From Gammaproteobacteria bacterium (GTDB taxonomy: Bacteria > Pseudomonadota > Gammaproteobacteria > Magnimaribacterales > Magnimaribacteraceae): a stretch of DNA of 10,738 nucleotides. The DNA is taken from assembly GCA_012965075.1 (NCBI GenBank), contig DTSY01000055.1:1-10738 (forward strand), in the 5' to 3' direction. The translations under genes were made by a program, and so were the position numbers. This document shows, piece by piece, positions 7,459-10,738 of this stretch; within the stretch, counting starts at the first letter, position 1, and the number at the start of each line of letters is the position of its first letter. The notes beneath the pieces are model-generated. The model ran no database searches. It was not told the origin of the DNA and saw only the letters and a list, made by a program, of their open reading frames with translations.

Positions 7459-9011
7459 ACTTTCCTGTCTTCATCTTGCCAATATTTTTCGCGTAACGTT
7501 CGTTTTAGAATTTTTCCTGTTGGAGCTTTTGGCAAACTGTCTACGAAATCGACAGTTTTTGGTTTTTGGTAGGAAGCTAAATTTTCACTGGCAACATCTA
7601 TTATTTCTTGCGAGGTAGCCTTCGTTCCGGGTTTCAGAACAACTACTGCTTTTACAGCCTCACCCCACTCATTGTCTGGAACTCCGAATACAGCTGATTC
7701 AAGGACTGCTGGATGTTTGTGAATGGCGGCTTCTACCTGAGTACTGTAGATATTTTCTCCACCAGAGATAATCATGTCTTTAGCTCGATCCACAATAAAA
7801 ATGTAACCTTCTTCATCCCAAAAAGCTATGTCGCCTGTCCAAAGCCAGCCATCACGAATAGTTTCAGCAGTAAGATCTGGTCGACGCCAATAACCAATCA
7901 TATTAGCTTCAGATTGAACAAGAATCTCACCAGGTGTGGCCCCATCTTTAGGCACCAAATTACCTTCAGAATCAACTAGCTTTATAGATGTGACAAAGCC
8001 TTCTCTGCCACAGGATGCCAAGCGCTCAGGATGATCTCCTTTAAGCGCTCGAATATGATCTTCCTGTGACAGGAAACTCATTGTCATACCTTCTGTTTGT
8101 CCATAACCCTGTATGATTGTGCAAGGAAATGCAGCTAGAGCAGCTTTGACCACACTGTGTGGCATCGGACCTCCACCGTACTGAATATTACGCAAACTAC
8201 TTAGATCAAAGTCCTTAAAATCTTCTACCGCCATCATCCAATTGAGCATGGTTGTGATACCTAAAAAAGCGGACACACGCTCCTTTTGAATAACTTCTAG
8301 AGCTAGTCTGGCTTCAAAATTTATCAGGACTAGAGGACAGCCATGTGCCATGTAGTTGATCGCTAAAGCAATTGGGATATGAAACATTTGACCAGTAAGC
8401 ATATAAATGTCTGTTGGTAAAATACGTTCTGCTACTGTTTGATTCATCATGCCTATGTAAACGGATTTATGCGTATGCAAAGCTCCTTTAGATTCGCCTG
8501 TTGTACCCCCGGTGTAAAGAATCATTACTGGATCATCACCACCTACCAGGGCTGAAGAAGCAGGTTCAGAATCAGTGGAGTTGGCTAAAACTGTCTCGTA
8601 ACTGCCATCGCTTTCAGGACCATAACTCAACTTGTTGACTCCTGCCTTCTTAAATTCTAATTGTTCAACTGTGTCCGTATATTCATCGGCGTGTACCAGA
8701 ACATTTGGTTCACCATCATTTAGAATACGGGACAACTCAGGAACTCCCAACCGCCAATTAAGGGGTTGTATAATGAGTCCAATTCTGGCACAGGCAAAAT
8801 AAACTTCCATGTATTCGATGGAGTTTTTTGAAAGTACAGCTACTCTGTCACCCTTTACGACATTAAATTTATCTATGAGCCCATTAGCAAGGCGTTTAAC
8901 ACGTTGATCAAGTTCCCCGTAGGTAATTCGGCGATCATTTGGTATATCGATTAAAGCCTCGCGGTCAGGGTCCAAGCTTGCTGTTTTAGTAGGTATTTTC
9001 CCTAAATTCAC
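7455..9011 (-). CDS. AMP-forming acyl-CoA synthetase (carboxylic acid-CoA ligase)
   Basis: This 518-residue enzyme activates a carboxylic acid to its CoA thioester with ATP through an acyl-adenylate. All core motifs of the ANL superfamily are present: the P-loop YTGGTTGESKG (166-176), GYGQTEG (302-308), the ATP-binding W-T-G-D (391-394), the hinge D408-R with K411 and S-G-G-E-N (416-420), and the C-terminal lysine K500 in APTGK. Length is that of single-domain fatty or aryl acid ligases. The start is a GTG preceded by AAGGA 9 nt away; the stop of the SnoaL-like gene lies 12 nt upstream. It is the third gene of the operon and presumably feeds the hydratase and thiolase-fold proteins. The specific acid cannot be told from the motifs; a medium or bulky acid such as a steroid side-chain carboxylate is an inference from context. 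Confidence 0.94.
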   Translation of the reverse strand: MNLGKIPTKTASLDPDREALIDIPNDRRITYGELDQRVKRLANGLIDKFNVVKGDRVAVLSKNSIEYMEVYFACARIGLIIQPLNWRLGVPELSRILNDGEPNVLVHADEYTDTVEQLEFKKAGVNKLSYGPESDGSYETVLANSTDSEPASSALVGGDDPVMILYTGGTTGESKGALHTHKSVYIGMMNQTVAERILPTDIYMLTGQMFHIPIALAINYMAHGCPLVLINFEARLALEVIQKERVSAFLGITTMLNWMMAVEDFKDFDLSSLRNIQYGGGPMPHSVVKAALAAFPCTIIQGYGQTEGMTMSFLSQEDHIRALKGDHPERLASCGREGFVTSIKLVDSEGNLVPKDGATPGEILVQSEANMIGYWRRPDLTAETIRDGWLWTGDIAFWDEEGYIFIVDRAKDMIISGGENIYSTQVEAAIHKHPAVLESAVFGVPDNEWGEAVKAVVVLKPGTKATSQEIIDVASENLASYQKPKTVDFVDSLPKAPTGKILKRTLREKYWQDEDRKV

Positions 9012-9023
9012 AACCCAATTTCC

Positions 9024-9449
9024 TTAGTAGGACTTATCTAGGTCTAAATGTCTCTGATGTAGCTCCCAGTTATTGTCTATCTTAACTACTTGATCATGAT
9101 ACACACCAGCAGAAAGTACTTGAATCTCTTCGTTTTCGGTTGCGAACAAAGTCAAGTTGGAGACTACTGAAACATTATTGCCTTCACCGGATTCAAAAAA
9201 TATATTGGATACTACATGTCGTCTTTTATCAGTCTGTTGATCCATCGAGTCTGTCATCAGTTTCATAATACTTTCTCGTCCTTCAAAAGGACCAATCATG
9301 TCACCTCCTGCAATTCGCATAGTAAAATTAGCTTCTTCAGAAAAACAAGCTGAAAGCATGTCAACATCACGCTCATCTAATGCATAAGCTGAACGTGATA
9401 ATAACTCTGAAATCTTAAGTTTATCTACTTCACTGAGTGGTTCTGTCAT
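9024..9449 (-). CDS. SnoaL/NTF2-like protein, possible isomerase or dehydratase
   Basis: This 141-residue protein has the NTF2-like cone fold pattern of the SnoaL_4 group: an N-terminal helix with S-A-Y-A-L-D-E-R-D (20-28), C-F-S-E-E-A-N-F (35-42), R-R-H-V-V-S-N-I (76-83) and a last strand W-E-L-H-Q-R-H-L (128-135). Y22, D25 or D28 and H78 face the pocket in related proteins, and enzymes of this fold include ketosteroid isomerases and the bile acid 7-alpha-dehydratase BaiE. That makes an isomerase or dehydratase acting on a cyclic substrate plausible but not proven, since many SnoaL-like proteins have no known reaction. It overlaps the upstream SDR gene by 4 bp (ATGA) and is followed after 12 nt by the ligase gene. 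Confidence 0.82.
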   Translation of the reverse strand: MTEPLSEVDKLKISELLSRSAYALDERDVDMLSACFSEEANFTMRIAGGDMIGPFEGRESIMKLMTDSMDQQTDKRRHVVSNIFFESGEGNNVSVVSNLTLFATENEEIQVLSAGVYHDQVVKIDNNWELHQRHLDLDKSY

Positions 9450-10261
9450 ATATTATCTCCCATTCCAAGAACGTCTAAGGTACCACGCCAAGCTAAAGAA
9501 CCGCCATCTATTAGCCATACCGCCCCGTTGACAAAACTAGCCTCAGGGCTTGCTAAAAAACAAACCAGTTCAGCTACGTCCTTTGGCTTGCCCATTCTTG
9601 GAATCAGATGAGTCATCGTCATGGTGTTAAGCATCGCGGTAGGATCAGGTGCTGCATCAAGGAAATTATCTACCATTTGGGTGTGAATTGAACCAGGACA
9701 ATAGCAGTTTACTCGAATGCTATCAATTGCCAGATCTACGGCAAGCATTTTAGTCATTTGCATGACTGCCCCTTTGCTTGTGCCATAAGCAACACAGTTA
9801 GGATAGCCTGCAATAGAGCTTGTTGAACCTGCATTGATAATGGAAGCATATTTGCTTTTGCGAAGGTAAGGTAATGCATACTTTGCACACAACCATGAAC
9901 CTGTAACGTTTATATCCATAACTTTATGAAAGGTTTCAATGCTCATAGTATCTAAACTTAAATCCTCACTAATCATACTCTCGTGGATACCTGCATTATT
10001 ATGTAACACGTCAATTCCACCTAGTTGTTCCTCAGTCTCACTCATCAATTCTTTTACTTGGTTCTCGTTGGTGACATCACAGTGCTTATAGAAGGCTGTC
10101 CCACCCTCAGCTCGAATTGATTCAACAACACTCTGGCCATTCTCATCATTAATATCTGACAACATGACTTTAGCTCCATAACTTGCAGCTCTTATGGCTG
10201 TGCCGGCACCAATGCCTGCACCTGAGCCTGTAATAACAAATTTCATATCTTTTATGTTCAT
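9446..10261 (-). CDS. Short-chain dehydrogenase/reductase (classical SDR)
   Basis: This 271-residue protein is a classical SDR that oxidises or reduces an alcohol/ketone with NAD(P). It shows the cofactor loop TGSGAGIG (11-18), D36 at the end of the second strand (favouring NAD), D62-V, NNAG (88-91), N118, and the catalytic set S146, Y159 and K163. The end of the domain reads V-W-L-I-D-G-G, followed by a short 18-residue tail. It is the first gene of the eight-gene operon. The ATG at 10261 is chosen because GGAG lies 7 nt upstream and a good promoter precedes it; M6 is a less likely alternative. Hydroxysteroid dehydrogenases and many other alcohol dehydrogenases share this family, so the substrate stays open. 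Confidence 0.93.
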   Translation of the reverse strand: MNIKDMKFVITGSGAGIGAGTAIRAASYGAKVMLSDINDENGQSVVESIRAEGGTAFYKHCDVTNENQVKELMSETEEQLGGIDVLHNNAGIHESMISEDLSLDTMSIETFHKVMDINVTGSWLCAKYALPYLRKSKYASIINAGSTSSIAGYPNCVAYGTSKGAVMQMTKMLAVDLAIDSIRVNCYCPGSIHTQMVDNFLDAAPDPTAMLNTMTMTHLIPRMGKPKDVAELVCFLASPEASFVNGAVWLIDGGSLAWRGTLDVLGMGDNI

Positions 10262-10273
10262 AATTGCACTCCA

Positions 10274-10327
10274 GCTACCTTAATTGGATAGTAGCCTTTA
10301 TTCGATTTATATTCAAATTGTAGCTAC
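10274..10327. promoter_or_regulatory. GTAGC/GCTAC boxes around the operon promoter, candidate operator
   Basis: Three related boxes flank the promoter: GCTAC (10274-10278), GTAGC (10291-10295) and the perfect palindrome GTAGCTAC (10320-10327). The first two form an inverted repeat with a 12-bp gap that spans the start site and touches the -10; the palindrome sits just upstream of the -35. Such placement suits a repressor or dual regulator of an inducible catabolic operon. This is inference from arrangement only; no known operator consensus is recognised. Confidence 0.35.
10288..10316 (-). promoter_or_regulatory. Sigma70-like promoter of the eight-gene catabolic operon
   Basis: On the minus strand TTGAAT (10316-10311) is separated by exactly 17 bp from TACTAT (10293-10288). 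Transcription would start near 10281, giving a leader of about 20 nt with a GGAG ribosome binding site (10272-10269) 7 nt before the ATG at 10261. No other intergenic space long enough for a promoter exists between the eight genes, so this is likely the main one. Confidence 0.7.
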
Positions 10328-10381
10328 TGACAGTAAAATACAAAAGTTAAAACTCATTGTGAATCTCTTTTTAAAAGAATT

Positions 10382-10390
10382 TGTGATAAA
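10382..10390 (+). promoter_or_regulatory. Possible extended -10 element of the tRNA-Ser gene
   Basis: TGTGATAAA combines a TG extension with a four-of-six -10 hexamer (GATAAA, 10385-10390). A start near 10397 would lie about 15 nt before the mature 5' end of the tRNA. No good -35 stands at the right distance, so the call is weak. Confidence 0.3.
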
Positions 10391-10411
10391 TCTTAAGTAA
10401 GAAATTGAAAT

Positions 10412-10501
10412 GGAGAGGTGGCAGAGTGGTCGAATGCGCTCGCTTGGAAAGCGTGTAAGGGCTAATACCCTTCGAGGGTTCGAATCCCTCCCTCTCCGCC
10501 A
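10412..10501 (+). tRNA. tRNA-Ser with anticodon GGA
   Basis: A complete class II tRNA reading UCC and UCU serine codons. The acceptor stem GGAGAGG (10412-10418) pairs perfectly with CCTCTCC (10491-10497), followed by the discriminator G and a genome-encoded CCA (10499-10501). The anticodon GGA is at 10446-10448 in the loop TTGGAAA. The long variable arm has an AAGGG/CCCTT stem. The T arm is GAGGG-TTCGAAT-CCCTC (10474-10490). The anticodon stem carries one T-T mismatch (10440 with 10454). No convincing intrinsic terminator follows. Confidence 0.97.
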
Positions 10502-10572
10502 CTGATAAAATTTTTGCAGTTGCAAACAAACAGGCTTATTTGACTTGCAATTCACGCCATGGCTTAGTGACT

Positions 10573-10600
10573 TTGGTTTATTTAAGTAATAAAGTATTAT
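10573..10600 (+). promoter_or_regulatory. Sigma70-like promoter upstream of the partial gene at the right edge
   Basis: TTGGTT (10573-10578) and TATTAT (10595-10600) are separated by 16 bp. The predicted start near 10607 leaves a leader of about 29 nt that carries a strong AGGAG (10624-10628) ahead of the ATG at 10636. Confidence 0.5.
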
Positions 10601-10635
10601 CCTGGTACAAATTTATTTAACTCAGGAGAAAAACC

Positions 10636-10738
10636 ATGGCTTTTAATAAACTTTTGTCAAAGATAACTCTTTTTTCACTCATTCTAATTCCTTTCACTGC
10701 GTTTAGTGCGGAAGAAGAAGCTTCGGGTGGCGTTTTAG
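10636..10738 (+). CDS. Exported protein, 5' end only; probably a second TonB-dependent receptor
   Basis: Thirty-four codons are present before the window ends. The ATG has an AGGAG ribosome binding site 7 nt upstream. Residues 1-25 are a clear signal peptide: K5 and K9 form the basic region, then a hydrophobic core, then cleavage after the A-F-S-A motif. The mature start is E-E-E-A-S-G-G-V-L. An acidic linker leading to G-x-L just after the signal is how many TonB-dependent receptors begin before the TonB box (compare E-E-G-Y-G-T-L-E-E-I-V-V-T-A in the receptor at 121). The receptor call is therefore a reasonable guess, but nothing of the plug or barrel is visible. A different exported protein remains possible. 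Confidence 0.6.
   Translation, partial: MAFNKLLSKITLFSLILIPFTAFSAEEEASGGVL

Noticed and set aside
7089..7979. Three plus-strand open frames (7089-7388, 7373-7618, 7713-7979) antisense to the hydratase and ligase genes
   Set aside because: All lie opposite confident coding sequence, show no domain and no ribosome binding site.
10510..10528. TTTGCA-GT-TGCAAA near-palindrome after the tRNA, considered as a terminator
   Set aside because: The loop would be only two bases, the stem is AT-rich and no T-run follows.
10313..10555. 80-residue minus-strand open frame containing R-R-G-R-D-S-N-P-R-R
   Set aside because: It runs antisense through the tRNA-Ser gene; this peptide string is a well-known artefact of translating the reverse strand of serine tRNAs.
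1..10738. CRISPR array, insertion sequence, phage or toxin-antitoxin content
   Set aside because: No regularly spaced repeats, transposase, integrase or phage-like proteins were seen; the tRNA shows no adjoining integrase or repeated 3' end in the window.

Overview
The window looks like chromosome from a moderately AT-rich (about 40% G+C by eye), Gram-negative, probably marine gammaproteobacterium-like heterotroph. The evidence is a full TonB-dependent outer-membrane receptor, the probable start of a second one, a class II tRNA-Ser with encoded CCA, and a tightly packed acyl-CoA catabolic operon. The exact lineage cannot be read from the sequence alone.

Layout. At 54-120 lies a consensus-like sigma70 promoter and leader for a plus-strand TonB-dependent receptor (121-2559), closed by a strong intrinsic terminator (2577-2605). 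From 10261 down to 2731, eight minus-strand genes are packed with 1-12 nt gaps or 4-11 nt overlaps and form one convincing operon. In transcription order they are: SDR oxidoreductase, SnoaL/NTF2-like protein, AMP-forming acyl-CoA ligase, FAS1/MaoC-N-type hotdog protein, MaoC-type hotdog hydratase, thiolase-fold protein without the thiolase cysteines, DUF35 zinc-ribbon/OB-fold protein, and a membrane-anchored or exported DUF3604 (PHP-like) protein. A good promoter (10288-10316), flanked by repeated GTAGC/GCTAC boxes, sits just upstream of the SDR. Further right are tRNA-Ser(GGA) (10412-10501), another sigma70-like promoter (10573-10600) and the first 34 codons of an exported protein, probably another receptor, running off the window.

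How the genes may work together (inference). The order ligase, two-part hydratase, Cys-less thiolase-fold protein, DUF35 protein resembles the ChsH1-ChsH2/Ltp2 hydratase plus retro-aldolase module that removes steroid side chains in actinobacteria, and its proteobacterial counterparts. Here the DUF35 domain is a separate gene rather than fused to a MaoC domain. The operon could import a hydrophobic carboxylic acid or alcohol through the flanking receptors, activate it with CoA, hydrate an unsaturated acyl-CoA and cleave it by a retro-aldol reaction. No acyl-CoA dehydrogenase lies in the window, so that step would have to be encoded elsewhere. The substrate is unknown. The role of the exported DUF3604 protein at the end of the operon is the least explained and most novel part.
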